Shown here piece by piece: positions 63,609 through 64,000 of a stretch of 64,000 nt of DNA (positions within the stretch are counted from its first letter, which is position 1; each line of letters opens with the position of its first letter). The notes beneath the pieces are model-generated. The model was not told the DNA's origin. It made no database searches and saw only the letters and a list, made by a program, of their open reading frames with translations. The stretch covers positions 372,001 to 436,000 of the forward strand of contig NZ_AUFU01000001.1 of the NCBI RefSeq assembly GCF_000426665.1, given 5' to 3'. Source of the stretch: Centipeda artemidis DSM 19719. Its GTDB lineage: Bacteria; Bacillota; Negativicutes; Selenomonadales; Selenomonadaceae. A program made the translations under genes and the position numbers.

Positions 63609-64000
63609 TCATGAATCATCATCGAAAGAACCGGCAAAACCGGTCGCACTGATAGCACATTCTGTCAATGGCAGTGACAATTCCTTGCTCTCCCATGCCG
63701 CCACCGCAAGGCGCTCAAATTGTACTTTTCTATAACTTATTTTAGACCAACAACCAGAATAAGGTTCATCTCCCTTATGACCATTCAACGGAATAACATC
63801 TCCCGTCCGTATGTCATAGATCCCAAATTTATTCTGCTTTATACGCTCCGTACAAAAGGCATCATGATTTCCAAACTTCGGCCGCCGATCATCCTCTTGG
63901 AGCGTAGAGGTTGACGACCGGCGAAACAATATGCCGCCTTCCATGTTTCCATATATATTCCAACAGCACGTACTGCCGTAACCATGGTGCCATTCCTGCA
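63609..64000 (-). CDS. unknown protein, 3' part only
   Basis: A reading frame ends with TGA at 63609 and is open to the right edge of the window (130 codons visible), so the gene starts outside. The visible sequence includes FGIYDIRTGDVIPLNGHKGD and ends GFAGSFDDDS. No known domain is recognised, and no membrane helix is visible. Codon use is more AT-rich than in neighbouring genes, which may point to a recently acquired or weakly expressed gene. No terminator was identified between it and the metK promoter. Confidence 0.5.
   Translation of the reverse strand, partial: QEWHHGYGSTCCWNIYGNMEGGILFRRSSTSTLQEDDRRPKFGNHDAFCTERIKQNKFGIYDIRTGDVIPLNGHKGDEPYSGCWSKISYRKVQFERLAVAAWESKELSLPLTECAISATGFAGSFDDDS

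Overview
The window looks like chromosome of an oral- or gut-type Selenomonas or close Negativicutes relative, that is, a diderm Firmicute. Reasons: high-GC coding sequence with AT-rich intergenic spacers; Firmicutes-style strong Shine-Dalgarno sites and SAM/FMN riboswitches; a Firmicutes GlgC+GlgD pair and class III fructose-1,6-bisphosphatase; and, at the same time, outer-membrane machinery (a two-partner secretion pair and a secretin). Genus is inferred, not proven. No rRNA, tRNA, CRISPR array, transposase or phage gene was found.

Layout. 1-1350: two orphan sugar-PTS IIA proteins and a small zinc-finger-like membrane protein. 1374-4854: class III FBPase and, divergently, a P-type-ATPase-like protein whose catalytic aspartate is replaced. 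5031-11429: cytochrome bd operon cydA-cydB-cydD-cydC plus a helical-repeat protein of unknown role. 12169-24640: six-gene glycogen operon on the minus strand, glgC-glgD-glgP-glgB-glgA-glgX/malQ (last gene a fusion; GlgB carries a histone-H1-like tail). 25064-26614: rpsT and an MFS transporter, with a dispersed repeat between them. 26763-37918: TpsB transporter and a 3147-residue TpsA exoprotein. 38183-45016: MFS transporter, pepT-abgT peptide pair, secreted M48 protease with TPRs, nitroreductase. 45085-49556: enolase, a candidate C-rich small RNA, and a pilP-like/secretin/response-regulator operon. 49734-58157: YgjP-type metallopeptidase, hslO, FMN-riboswitch-controlled ribD-ribE-ribBA-ribH, orphan dhaM, terC, htpG. 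58395-64000: small membrane protein, SIMPL protein, acyltransferase, a repeat cluster, M20 amidohydrolase, SAM-riboswitch-controlled metK, and a gene running off the right edge.

How the genes work together. The carbon genes form a storage/gluconeogenesis theme: FBPase and enolase feed or drain hexose phosphate; GlgC/GlgD make ADP-glucose; GlgA and GlgB build branched glycogen; GlgP and the GlgX-MalQ fusion break it down. Cytochrome bd with its CydDC assembly exporter fits a microaerotolerant anaerobe. The TPS pair would put a large adhesin-like protein on the outer surface.

Most unusual items: the ~205-nt C-rich multi-hairpin RNA candidate at 46701-46905 with six UCCC motifs; the intact but catalytically degenerate P-type-ATPase-like gene at 3502-4854; the lysine/alanine/proline repeat tail on GlgB; a possible attenuator-like leader before glgC; and a dispersed repeat with core GCCAAAATC at two loci.
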